Shown here: positions 32,640 to 42,002 of the stretch, piece by piece
Layout of the letters: each line of letters opens with the position of its first letter
Numbering within the stretch: the first letter of the stretch is position 1
Source: Euborellia annulipes
Taxonomy: Eukaryota; Arthropoda; Insecta; Dermaptera; Anisolabididae
NCBI GenBank assembly: GCA_023213315.1
Contig: JAKCPI010002671.1
Location: forward strand, 62,001-126,000
DNA length: 64,000 nucleotides
Direction of reading: 5' to 3'
Translations under genes and position numbers: made by a program
Notes under the pieces: generated by a model
The model's database searches: none
What the model saw: the letters and a program-made list of their open reading frames with translations, nothing else
Told to the model about the DNA's origin: nothing

Positions 32640-33100
32640 TGTAGAAGCTTCAATTAGGATTGGAGCAAAATTTTTTTCAAATTTCTTTCTTGATATTTCT
32701 TTACTGCCGCGGATGTAAAAAAAAAAATTTGTCGGCATGTGGAAAAATTTAGTTTCGTCAAAAAAAAAGTTTCTGCAGGAATTTTTTTTAAATATATACA
32801 CTTCAGGGTTATAACAAAAAAAGTTCTATAATTTGTCAAAATGAAAATAAATTTAATAAAACTAATTTAAGCATTTTCAAATTTAACGTTGGTTCTTTTA
32901 TTTTCCCTTACTAAAATTTAATTAGCATAATTCATATTGAAGAGGCCAATCGAGAAGGTATTCAATTTTATTTTATTTGTTTTTTATTTATAATTCTTAT
33001 ATTATCTAAAAAAAAAAATGGGGACCCCCCCCCCGGTGTTTATAAAACTTTTGCCCGTCCCCCCCACCAAGCAGAAATCCTGGCTACGCTACTGACACAC
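32640..33100. repeat. Decayed hAT-like fragments
   Basis: Bases 32700-32790 (AAAATTTAGTTTCGTCAAAA, TTTCTGCAGGAA) resemble the interior of 52899-53155. Bases 33005-33095 end in CCTGGCTACGCTACTG, a typical hAT-type right end, preceded by C runs. The left partner was not found. Confidence 0.4.
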
Positions 33101-33700
33101 TTTACTATTTCTCACAGAACAGAGCCCGAAGATGTTCTCAAATGGAACCGATACGTTGTGACCAGTTGGATAAATAGATTCATTAAACAGGATCATCTTT
33201 AATTCCCTTATTGAAAATAAATTTATTTAATGATTAAGATTTTTTTTTTAAATACTGAAATACTATTATATTAAGCTTATTATTAAATGGAAATAAAAAT
33301 ATAAGTTAAGAATTCAATTTATATTTCTTTATCAAAAGTGTTAATTGAGAAATTCATGAAAAATAATTAATAAAATGAAACAACGAAAAAAATCCACTAA
33401 TTAAAAAAAAAATTTCAGCACTATTGAAATCTCACCCCCACCCACTCCTCTCTCACACAAACAACCTATCTTGATCTGTCTATCATATAAAACGTACAAA
33501 AAATGCTAGTCGATTGGCAAAAATTCAATAAATAAAAAATAATCTTTTAAAATCTTATATAAAACAATATTTAATTTGATTATATGCAAAATATTAATTT
33601 TATTAAGAGTGCAATATTTTGTTCTATGTATAAATAAAAATATTTTATTTTTAATTTTTTTAGATTGATAATAAAACAAAAAGAAAAAAAAAATAATCAC
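33101..33700. other. AT-rich stretch with one tail-like motif; putative intron
   Basis: At 33128-33165, CCGAAGATGTTCTCAAATGG then AACCGATACG follows the six-locus GAAGATG-stem-CGA pattern. The remainder is AT-rich and would be intron if the minus-strand exon at 33707 is real. Confidence 0.35.
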
Positions 33701-33706
33701 TTTTAC

Positions 33707-33791
33707 CTTGAATTTGATGTAAACAGGGGAGGCAGGTGTGGAGGGTGAGTTCAGTTCCAAAGGGATCATCGCAATATACACAATACACTAA
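33707..33791 (-). CDS. Candidate first exon on minus strand, 21 codons then donor
   Basis: On the minus strand an ATG at 33769 opens a frame reading MIPLELNSPSTPASPVYIKF plus one Lys. It reaches the splice donor AAG/GTAAAAG at 33707/33706 exactly in phase 0. Nearby frames are Lys/Phe/Ile-rich, whereas this one is Pro/Ser/Thr-rich. About 28 bases upstream of TCATTC (Inr-like) is TATAAAGG, giving a plausible short 5' UTR. There is no signal peptide and the product is not recognised. The downstream exon would lie at lower coordinates but I cannot identify it. Confidence 0.35.
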
Positions 33792-33796
33792 GAATG

Positions 33797-33826
33797 ATGA
33801 AATTTAAAGAAAATCCTTTATACGTG
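33797..33826 (-). promoter_or_regulatory. Putative TATA box and initiator
   Basis: Minus-strand TATAAAGGATTTTC is followed, about 27 bases from its first T, by TCATTCTT, close to the arthropod TCAKTY initiator. The spacing fits RNA polymerase II core promoters. Alone, such motifs are common in AT-rich DNA. Confidence 0.3.
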
Positions 33827-34671
33827 TATAAACTGAGAGTTTGACTGCTCTGTGCCTGTCAGGCGACTGAACTGAATCTTTTTTCTCTCTTTTGAAAGAG
33901 AAATCGATTCAAATAGACAAACCCATTTTCGAATTAGGAATTAAATATTATAAATAGCCGATTATTTCTTTTTTATAAAAAACAATTCTACATATTTATT
34001 TCTAATACAGAGCAAAAATTAATCTTCCTTGATTTTCATCCCCTAAAAACAACCCCTTGAAAAATAAAATATTTTTATTAATTTAGATTTTTTTAGGATT
34101 TAAAAATTTAAAAAAAAAATTTATAATTTTCATCCCCTAAATTCATCCACTTTTGAAATCAATATCAGTTTTTTTTTTACACAATATACCTATAACTTGT
34201 GAAGAATTTTCAATAAAATTTTTATTTAACAAGAGAAATTCAGCTGGATGAGAGCATTTTACCAAATTTTCTTTTTGATGGGGCGGAATTAGTTTTTGAA
34301 AATAGTTATGAAGTATAATAGCTCTTTTAAATAAATCCGACATATGTAAAATATAATATTTGGTCCTTTAGTAGGTAGGCATGGATTAAAAAACAGTATT
34401 TTTTGGTATACAAGGAGATAACTCAGGAACTATAGATCTGATTTTGATTGATCCGTTATTAATCATTGAGAATAGCGATCGGCAATCTGGGAGGGTTTTA
34501 TTATTTTTTTTATTTTCTCAAAACGTACAGGATATTCCTGTTACAAATAATTGAGACTAGAATTCGGTAATTTTATCGAATATATCTACGGAATTACTCG
34601 ATATAGGTATTTTCCAAATAGATTTATGTACTACATATTCATGGCAATCTTTTTTAAGGGTGCATTATAAC
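33827..34671. other. AT-rich spacer
   Basis: A TTTCATCCCCTAAAA-type block at 34033-34145 recurs at 40080-40215, so both are pieces of one unclassified repeat (shared CATCCCCTAAA, CAACCCCTTGAAAAATAAAA). No gene. Confidence 0.4.
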
Positions 34672-34918
34672 TAGGGATACCAGACGTCCGGATTTGGAAT
34701 ACATGTCCGGTTTGGCGTCGGGATCTGAGAAATGTCTGGATTTTACTAATATGAACCGAAAAGGTGGCCAAAAAGCGGAGAAAATTTACTAAAAAAAAAG
34801 GTCGACTGAAGTAGATTTAGTGGAAAAATGGACTGATTTCAAATGTATGTCAAGCCGGGAACATTTACTAAAAAGGTCGTCGGTCCGGATCTGGCCTTAA
34901 TAAATTATGGTAACCCTA
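34672..34918. mobile_element. hAT-like MITE (TAGGGATACCA ends)
   Basis: Left TAGGGATACCAGACGTCCGG and right TGGTAACCCTA are inverted, with GTCCGGAT also mirrored inward. Flanking 8-mers ATTATAAC and ATTAGAAC match at seven of eight positions. Length 247 bp. AAATTTACTAAAAA occurs twice inside. No transposase. Confidence 0.75.
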
Positions 34919-35107
34919 ATTAGAACCTGATTTTTTTTTTTTTTGTATTTGCAAACTTCCAAAATAAAATTAGATATATGATGGCTGGTTGTGCAGCTAG
35001 TAGTTTTTATTTATAATTTTTTGGCTTGCAGACATCCCTTAAAAATTCGAAAATATTTTGTTTAATATAAATGTTAGAGGTTTATATTAGAATTTTTATT
35101 TATTTAT
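34919..35107. other. AT-rich spacer
   Basis: Nothing recognised. Confidence 0.4.
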
Positions 35108-35515
35108 TTATTTTTTTTTCATTTAAGGTCTTTTTAGGCATCGAAGGACCCCCGGGTTTGGTGTAGTAGGTAGCGTGCCGGCCTCCTAAACCAAAAGTCG
35201 CGGGGTCGGACCCCAGGCAGTCCGATGATTTTATTTAAGCCATTTGGATGCCAGATGGCTAAATAGAAATCTGAACCCCCAATAGATATTTTCAATACAA
35301 CGGTTATCGTCAAAAGTCTTATATGGCCTGAGTTGCCGAGAACACTGAGTGAATGTGTGTGTGAGTGTGAGTGTGAATGAGAAAAAAGTGTGAATGTTTA
35401 TAAAAAAAAGGCATCGAAGGCCATTTAGACTCCGTCTCTTTTTATTTCATTTGGATTGGTAGGGATGCGAACCCACGACTCTTGGAACAGCACGCTAACC
35501 CCTACACCAAGGCCC
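35108..35515 (-). mobile_element. SINE B, reverse, split by a SINE A
   Basis: The tail and 3' block (minus: CCTTCGATGCCTAAAAAGAC) lie at 35108-35147. The rest continues at 35410-35515 with GAGTCTAAATGGCCTTCGAT, a body, a GTGGGTTCGCATCCC B box and a GGTGTAGGGGTTAGCGTGCT A-box region. It was intact before the SINE A landed in it. Confidence 0.8.
35148..35409 (+). mobile_element. SINE A, full length, with 11-bp target duplication
   Basis: Flanking GGCATCGAAGG is perfect (35137-35147 and 35410-35420). The head has GGTGTAGTAGGTAGCGTGCC (A box) and GGGGTCGGACCCC (B box). The body holds AGTCCGATGATTTTATTTAA, the GCCATTTGG inverted pair, ACGGTTATCGTCAAAAGTCT and a GTGTGAGTGTGAATG tail ending in poly(A). 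It is non-coding, transcribed by RNA polymerase III if active. This is the best full-length reference copy. Confidence 0.9.
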
Positions 35516-36352
35516 GAGGACATTAGAAAAATTATTTTATACTTATTTCACAAATAATTATTTAAATAATAATTATAATCAAAAGAAGATATATATATTA
35601 ATATTTACTCTAAAGAGTACTAAAAGAGATTACTTTTTAAAATAATTTTCTTTTTAAATCTTATGCACATATATATTTAAATTAAATTCACTAAACAAAA
35701 ATAAAGTTTGGAAAAGCAGGATGTTTCCAGGTGGGTTCCCTCGGTTCCGGCCCCTTGGCTTTATAAATATCACTGACATCTTTAATTACTTGAATGTTCA
35801 CCGATCCTTGCTCTAAGATTATCTTTAATTCGAGAACTATTATACTAGTATTACTTTTTATGATTATTAAACTACAAAGAATTAAAAATTTACTTTTTCG
35901 GCTAAATTAAAATTAATTATAAGATTTGTGGTTGTATTTGTATGTTGATAAGATTTCTCACACGTCTAGACATCTAATTTTAATATTAATTTCGCCCTTG
36001 AGGGAGTTGGACTAAAAATTAAGTCAATAACGCTAAGTGTTTTGTGTTTTTACACTAATTATATTATTTAAAAAAGCATGGAAACAGGTTAGTAAAAAAA
36101 TTATTTTGTTAAGGTTCACTAAGATGTTCAAAAATAGAAAACCCGCCCGTCGTACTGCCTGATGTTTGATTGGTTAATGGAGAAAGATGAGGTTCCCATC
36201 CACGTACGCATATATTTGAAAATCTTTGTCAATCTTAAATTATTATCGACATAAATTTTCCTTTAAAATTCCGGAAGAGAAATAAAAGAATTCCTAAATT
36301 TTTTCACGTAAACACTTAAAAAAAAATTTTTTTATTTAATTTGAACAAAGAG
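35516..36352. other. AT-rich spacer
   Basis: No element or gene recognised. Confidence 0.4.
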
Positions 36353-36667
36353 TTAAAGAAAGGGTTGTTGCGTGTACCTCCTTGAACCCAAAAATAAAAT
36401 AAAAAAACAACCTTCTCGAAATAATTCCATCATTGTTCGACAATCATATATTTCCACCCTCACTCGAATAACAACCAAGTGACCTTTTGTGTTAAAAAAA
36501 AAATTTATATTATGTACATAGGAAGTATTGGCGCTAGAAGTAAAGGGTAAGTAAGTAAGGGCGGGGGTGGGAGGCGGAGACGAGGGGGTTTCGAGGTCGT
36601 CTCTCGTCGCCTCCGCTTTGTACTCAAAAGGGTAAAGGGTTCTTACAAAAGGGAACCAAACAAACAT
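36353..36667 (-). CDS. Unrecognised 104-codon minus-strand frame (doubtful gene)
   Basis: It opens with a genuine ATG and MFVWFPFVRTLYPFEYK, has a Pro-rich stretch (SSPPPTPALTYLPF), then hydrophobic and mixed segments, and stops at 36353. It lies in the GC-richer island 36520-36760. I see no signal peptide, domain or conserved motif, and the second half runs into AT-rich DNA. It may be chance; a possible in-frame donor (TTT/GTAAGAAC near 36648) would cut it very short. Confidence 0.15.
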   Translation of the reverse strand: MFVWFPFVRTLYPFEYKAEATRDDLETPSSPPPTPALTYLPFTSSANTSYVHNINFFFNTKGHLVVIRVRVEIYDCRTMMELFREGCFFILFLGSRRYTQQPFL

Positions 36668-36770
36668 ATTGATTTTTAAGACTTTGCACGCAAAGGGTTA
36701 GAAGGAAGCGAGAGAGAAAAGTTTCTCTCTCGCTCCGGGATCCAAATCTAAAATATCTGATTGTGTGTAT
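36668..36770. promoter_or_regulatory. Island with GAGA hairpin
   Basis: Bases 36707-36734 form a hairpin with 13-bp arms (AGCGAGAGAGAAA and its complement) and a two-base loop. Each arm offers GAGAG cores in opposite orientation. CAAAGGGTTAGAAGG lies beside it. A GAGA-factor site is possible; this is inference. Confidence 0.25.
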
Positions 36771-37380
36771 TTCGACTTAGCTAAAAAATACAACTACGAG
36801 GGGAAATATATTCTGATAAGAAAGCAGGGCCGGAGACAGACTTGACGGGTCCCGAGGCTACTTAATAATACGCCCCACCCCCACCCTAAAAGTTTTTTTC
36901 TAGTTTGTGCTATTGTGGCCTTCACGCCAACAATTTCTTACACAATTTTTGAAACAGTTATCTATTTATCTAGATTTTTTAATTTGGATTTTTTATCCAT
37001 TTATTTTCTTTTCATAAGTATAATTTCCTTTTCTTAACTAATAGATAACAATATCGAAAAAATTATTTTAACGAAAAATTAATTTAATATAAAAAAAGAA
37101 AAACTAACCTTATTGAAAATATTATGAAATGGATTAGCATAATCATAATAGACACTTCAAATTAGTTGAAATTAAGAAAGATAAATGGCTAGATATAGTA
37201 AAATATTTATAAATACAATCTCAATATAATATCAAACTGGTCGGCGAATGGGAAAAGACAGAACATTAAATACTACACAAATAAATGTGCATTGATTAGT
37301 ATGCCCAAAAAGTCACGTCACCTACAAAAGATGGATCCATTAGTAAAATAACCTTTTAAATTATATTAAAAAATTATTCA
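36771..37380. other. AT-rich spacer with one hAT-like end
   Basis: CAGGGCCGGAGACAGACTTG at 36826-36845, followed by GGGTCCCGAGGC and C runs, resembles a hAT left end without a partner. No gene. Confidence 0.35.
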
Positions 37381-38629
37381 ACCTATGTATATATGTAATA
37401 TATATATATGAGAGAAAGTATTGGATTCATGTCAAAAATTCGATGTCGAGATTTTGATGGATCTTCACGTTTTGAGGTCCCCTGAATCCAAAAAAGTGGT
37501 TTTCGCGACATGGTCTGTCTGTGTGTGTGTGTGTGGGTGTGTGGGTGTGTGGGTGGGTGTGTCTGTGTTCAATTTTAAGCATGAAGGAATTGAGCTATGA
37601 GGCTGAAATTTTATATTTAAGTTAAACACCCTCCTGGACCGGAAAAATAAGCTTTTAATCAAAATCGGCCAAAGAGTACTAGTACTTTACTGATGTACTT
37701 TTTCAGTTTTTTCGATTTTCTCAAAATTTGCTCCAACGATTTTTTTTAAAATTCAAAAATCAATTATTTTTTAGATGCTCTTTAAAATGTATATTCTCAT
37801 TTTGCGATTGAAATCTTCTGAAGACCACTTTACTCTTGTATTTCATAGGGAAGGATAGGAGAAATGGTTGCCATGGTAACAAAATATAAATATTTTCCCA
37901 TACTTATAAATTTTACATCTGAATTCCAAGTTCCGTACTGTCGGGAACTAAATATATGTCGACACAAAAAACGGCGCACAGCACACAACTTTCTCTTACC
38001 TTCGGTAATCGAAAGTTGTGTTCTGTGCTTGTCACACCAGATTTTTTGTGTCGACATATATTTAGTTCCCGACAGTACGGAACATTGGAATTCAGATGTA
38101 AAATTTATAAGTATGGGAAAATATTTATATTTTGTTACCATGGCAACCATTTCTCCTATCCTTCCCTATGAAATACAAGAGTAAAGTGGTCTTCAGAAGA
38201 TTTCAATCGCAAAATGAGAATATACATTTTAAAGAGCATCTAAAAAATAATTGATTTTTGAATTTTAAAAAAATCGTTGGAGCAAATTTTGAGAAAATCG
38301 AAAAAACTGAAAAAGTACATCAGTAAAGTACTAGTACTCTTTGGCCGATTTTGATTAAAAGCTTATTTTTCTGGTCCAGGAGGGTGTTTAACTTAAATAT
38401 AAAATTTCAGCCTCATAGCTCAATTCCTTCATGCTTAAAATTGAACACAGACACACCCACCCACACACCCACACACCCACACACACACACACACAGACCA
38501 TGTCGCGAAAACCACTTTTTTGGATTCAGGGGACCTCAAAACGTGAAGATCCATCAAAATCTCGACATCGAATTTTTGACATGAATCCAATACTTTCTCT
38601 CTATATATATATTACATATATACATAGGT
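37381..38629. mobile_element. Foldback family X, near-perfect 1.25 kb palindrome
   Basis: The left arm begins ACCTATGTATATATGTAA and the right arm ends TACATATATACATAGGT. In between, all blocks mirror: GAGAGAAAGTATTGGATTC, GATGTCGAGATTTTGATGGA, the CA/GT tract, AGTACTTTACTGATGTACTT and ATGGTTGCCATGGTAACAAA. The axis is near 38001 inside a hairpin CACAACTTTC...GAAAGTTGTG with TTACC-TTC-GGTAA at its tip. The right arm inside the hairpin keeps GTCACACCAGATTTTTTGTG, which the left arm has partly lost. Mirror-image open frames of 106 codons exist on both strands, but they result from the palindrome and match no protein. Outside the right end follows AAGAGAAAGTAAAA, lost on the left. No transposase is visible, so it is non-autonomous. 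Confidence 0.85.
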
Positions 38630-38849
38630 AAGAGAAAGTAAAAATTTCATACAAAAAATTGAAAGTATTTATCAATTTTTTACAAAACTAACTTTGTAGA
38701 GAATATATGGCTTTTCAAAATAGGAATTTTATTTTTTAACAATATTCAATAATAAATTTTTACTTTCATTTATTTATAATATAAACATGAGGGAGTGAAA
38801 TTTTACCAAGGTCAATATATATAGCTCTGATTGAATTTTTTTCAAATCA
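38630..38849. other. AT-rich spacer
   Basis: Nothing recognised beyond the X terminal AAGAGAAAGTAAAA at its start. Confidence 0.4.
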
Positions 38850-39395
38850 AGGGAGGAGACTGTGCTTCTTGAGTACGATGATTTGCTTGACTCGAGTTAA
38901 GCAAATTGCCCTATTCACGCACTACACTCTCCATCGCTCTACCCGTTGTGGTAGGGAGATTTTTGCGTCAATTGACGATGGGGACTCTGTCCCCATACCC
39001 AAGCCAAGGGTGAGCAGAGTAATTCCCCTGGCCACAGGATCCCCTCTGCTCACACCTAATGGCTAGCTCGCAAGTATCACTGGATAGCTATGTCCCCGTG
39101 CATATGCCGTCACAGTCTGAAAACGCAGGCTAGCCCCTTGGTAAATCATGAGGGGTGTGGGCGAGTACGCGTTTATCCTACTCCGACTCACATTCCCGGG
39201 GCTTGATTTTGATCCGATGCCCCACAGCCTTGGAGTGACGGGACTCGAGTCCTGGACCCAAGACTGTGAGGAGGGGACCGCGGTCTCCACCCACGGGCCT
39301 CAAGCCTGTTTTAATACTCCCACAGCCACACTGGCGCATATCCCTATGCCCAGTGCCTATGCCCATTCGAGTAGTGAATGACCCCTCAAATGAAT
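38850..39395. other. GC-rich block of unknown nature
   Basis: About 540 bp close to 55% G+C with sharp edges in AT-rich DNA. All six frames are unusually open (65-77 codons) but none dominates, and I recognise no protein. AATGACCCCTCAAATGAATG ends the block, and an ATGA-type tail could suggest a LINE-derived piece. Inverted CACAGTCT...AGACTGTG lies inside. It may be a mobile-element fragment, an exon cluster or foreign DNA. Confidence 0.35.
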
Positions 39396-39827
39396 GAATC
39401 TAGTTCAAGAAAATTTGCCAATTGTCTAGAAAATGAAAATGCCAAAGTTTTAGCTAAATTGAATAATATTTACTCGAATAGGGATGAAACGATAACACTG
39501 AGGTATCGATAGTTTTACTTGATACCGTATCTGTCTGAAAGTATCGATACCTACTCGGTACATTTTCGAAGTGGAAGACTCTTTGATCAAACCATATATT
39601 TTGTAGGACAAATATTTTTTTTTTATTTAAGGTTAATAATTTTCTTAAGATTTAATTAAAAAATCCATAAATAATAATACATTTTTGAGAATCGTCAAAT
39701 TGAAATATTATATCCTGTAAGAGAAAAAATTGGTCGTCTCATCAAAATCAAGCTTCTCACGGAAAATTAGCATGATAGTAATAGCTTGTAAAAATGGGCC
39801 TGGGCTCCCTGACTATATATTAATAAG
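39396..39827. other. AT-rich spacer
   Basis: GGTATCGATAG and AGTATCGATACC near 39502-39552 form a short inverted pair. No gene. Confidence 0.35.
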
Positions 39828-39955
39828 ATATATACATAGGTAAGAGATGATAAGGTTGGAGAGAAAGAGTGAGGGCCGCCGACCCCGCATCGCGGGACAA
39901 GGCGAGGAGAGAAGAAGATGATACATAGGTAAGAGAAAGTAAAAATTAAAAGTTC
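39828..39955 (+). repeat. Family X terminus with duplicated end and GC-rich filler
   Basis: ATACATAGGTAAGAGA occurs at 39832-39847 and again at about 39919-39934, the second followed by the normal AAGTAAAAATT. The 70 bp between contain CGACCCCGCATCGCGGGACA, far more GC-rich than the element. Confidence 0.55.
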
Positions 39956-40499
39956 GCAATTTTATGAACGTATCTAATAATGAAAATTTTTAATAAATTT
40001 ATATTAAAATTGTTTAGATTTTTTTTTTATAAAACAATTCTAAATATTTATTTTTAATACAGAGCTAAAATTAATTCTTCCTTGATTTTTATCCCCTAAA
40101 AGCAACCCCTTGAAAAATAAAATATTTTTTTTTCTCTCAGATTTTTTTATGATATAAAAATTTCAAAAAATATTAGGCCTAATATTTATAATTTTCATCC
40201 CCTAAATTCACCCCCTTCGTAACTCAGCGCCATCTTTGAAGTTTGGAACTTGACTCGGTGCTAAGAGCAACTAAATAATATCTATAAAAATATATATAAA
40301 AATAACCATCCCACCAGATTTTTAATTTACCTATCTTTTTTTAATTATTTATATTATTTTATTAAGCATTATTTCTTAAATCTCTGCTGTACAAGTCAAA
40401 AAATGTTGAAAAAATATTCCGAGTCAGTATATATATATATATGAAAATAACATTATAGTGTAATTGAGTGTCTGAAATCAAATGATCATCTGAACGTAA
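39956..40499. other. AT-rich spacer with CATCCCCTAAA repeat
   Basis: Bases 40065-40215 carry the same blocks as 34005-34145 (TTAATTCTTCCTTGATTTTT-like, CAACCCCTTGAAAAATAAAA, TTTTCATCCCCTAAATTCA). This is an unclassified dispersed repeat. Confidence 0.45.
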
Positions 40500-40765
40500 A
40501 CAAGTTAGAAGGAATGCGTGTGTGTGCGTGTGTTTACGCACGTCCCTGGGCGTGCATGAGTGCGTGGGTGTCTGTCTCAACTTCGTCTGTCTGTCTTTTC
40601 AGACAGATTCATTCAGGAATAATAAATAGGGAGGAACAAGAGACGCTCTCTGCTTGATCGCCATGCGAAACGCACTCCTCGTCGTCGTCGTCTCTTTATC
40701 CGTTTGCGTAGCATCCTAACTAAATGTCTCTTTCTCTCCTTCTATTGTCAACTCAATACTTCTTA
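40500..40765. promoter_or_regulatory. GC-richer unique island with CGT repeats
   Basis: Contains a GTGTGTGCGTGTG tract, a TCTGTCTTTTCAGACAGA hairpin (about 40589), and (CGT)n at 40679-40692. Non-repetitive within the window. No convincing frame. Confidence 0.2.
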
Positions 40766-41240
40766 TTTTATTCAGGCATTTAGACTCCGCCTAACCTATT
40801 TTATAGAAAGAGTTATAAAATTTCTAGTCGATTGTATTTATTTCATTCTTCAAAAAATAAAATGTTTATATTTAATATAAAACTTTGTAGAAAATTTGAT
40901 GGATTTGCTAATCAAATTGAGGTTAGTAGAGCAGATCGTTCCATAATTAAATGAGAATTACGTCAGTATTCTCTGGTTGATTATATGATAATTTTTATTT
41001 CATTTGTTATTATTATTGTACTAGGTCAATTTTTTAGCTAAAAAAAGCCAAATACTGCAAATTATAATAAGTAGAATTTGAGGGCAATTGTCTTTCCTCT
41101 TTTCCTCATCCATTGAATTTTCCTCACTTTTTCTGAGATCTTTTAATTTAAAAAAAAATGTATTAATCTTAAGAGAATAGCCATATAAAGTAGAATTTTT
41201 TTTTTAATAAAAAATTATTTATCATTTCAACTATCATATT
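40766..41240. other. AT-rich spacer
   Basis: Nothing recognised. Confidence 0.4.
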
Positions 41241-41803
41241 GCCCTCGGGCTTGGCGTAGTTGGTAGCACGCCTGCCTTGTATACCAAGGCAGGGTTCGGA
41301 TCCCAGGCAGTCCGATGATTTTATTTAATTAATTTTAAACTGGTAACCGTTGGCTCTAGTTGAAACATTATGTTTTAATAGGGGAATTAAATTTAAGTAC
41401 ACAAGGTTTTTTGTTTCAATGATATATTAATTTAATATTAACACTTTGAATTAACACTTTGATTGAATTACTTTGAATTACTTACTACTTACTATTTATA
41501 ATTCACTTCTGAAGATGACACATATGGTGTCGAAATGCGCATAAAGGGTTAATATTAAATTAATATAACATTGAAACAAAAAACCGTGTGTACTTAAATT
41601 TATAATCTCCTATTAAAAGATTTTATTTAAGTCATTTGTATACCAAATGGCTTAAATAAGAATGCCTGGACCCCAATATAGATATATTCATAATAACGGT
41701 TATCGTATAAAGTCTTAAATGTCCTAAGATGCCGAAAAGACTGTATGTGGGTGTGAATGTGATTTGGAGTTTGGAAAAAAAAGTGTGAGTGTTAAAAAAA
41801 AAA
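41241..41803 (+). mobile_element. SINE A, full length, split by a 290-bp insertion
   Basis: The head (GGCTTGGCGTAGTTGGTAGC, B box GGGTTCGGATCCC) runs to 41328. The body and tail resume at 41631 with GTCATTTGTATACCAAATGG and end in poly(A) at 41803. SINE flanks share AACTATCAT (ending 41237 and 41810). The split point is duplicated as GATTTTATTTAA. Confidence 0.85.
41329..41618. mobile_element. 290-bp insertion with inverted repeats, inside SINE A
   Basis: A perfect 12-bp duplication GATTTTATTTAA (41317-41328 and 41619-41630) flanks it. AAATTTAAGTACACAAGG...GTTTCAATG (from 41387) is inverted as CATTGAAACAAAAAACCG...TACTTAAATTT (to about 41601), arms about 50 bp. Near the centre CTGAAGATGACAC, then ATATG, then GTGTCGAAATGCGC forms a short stem between GAAGAT and GAAA. 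Non-coding. A 12-bp duplication suggests retroposition rather than cut-and-paste. Confidence 0.65.
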
Positions 41804-41879
41804 CTATCATTTTTAATTATTATTATCATATATAATTTACTCGTAATAAATGAACGAGCAACGGGTTGTTCAAGGTCTT

Positions 41880-42002
41880 TTTGGCATTTGAAGCATTTAG
41901 AAAAAATTGGTAAATAATATGCTTTTGAAAAATTGCATCGATCAAAACATGAAGTGAACCACTGAGAGGGGAGATCTCTACCTCTACGCTAGGTCCCAAA
42001 TC
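41880..42002 (-). mobile_element. SINE B, reverse, diverged
   Basis: On the minus strand: GGGACCTAGCGTAGAGGTAG head region, then a decayed body and TTTCTAAATGCTTCAAATGC in place of the conserved block, ending AAAAAGACCTTGAACAA. Confidence 0.5.

Noticed and set aside
35148..35230. SINE heads as genuine tRNA genes
   Set aside because: The A and B boxes are present, but the sequence continues directly into the SINE body and poly(A) tail, and the acceptor and anticodon stems do not pair well.
36353..36667. 104-codon minus-strand frame as a confident gene
   Set aside because: It is listed only as doubtful because it shows no motif and half of it lies in AT-rich DNA.
37500..37570. Possible CRISPR-like or minisatellite array in the GT-rich tract
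   Set aside because: It is a simple (GT)n/(GGGT)n tract belonging to the family X arm and recurs mirrored at 38440-38500.
37830..38184. Two 106-codon open frames on opposite strands with nearly the same protein
   Set aside because: They are mirror images created by the palindrome, match no protein and are not kept open in other copies.
39063..39381. Overlapping 62-77-codon frames in the GC-rich block
   Set aside because: Three overlapping frames are equally open, which high G+C alone explains; no recognisable residues.
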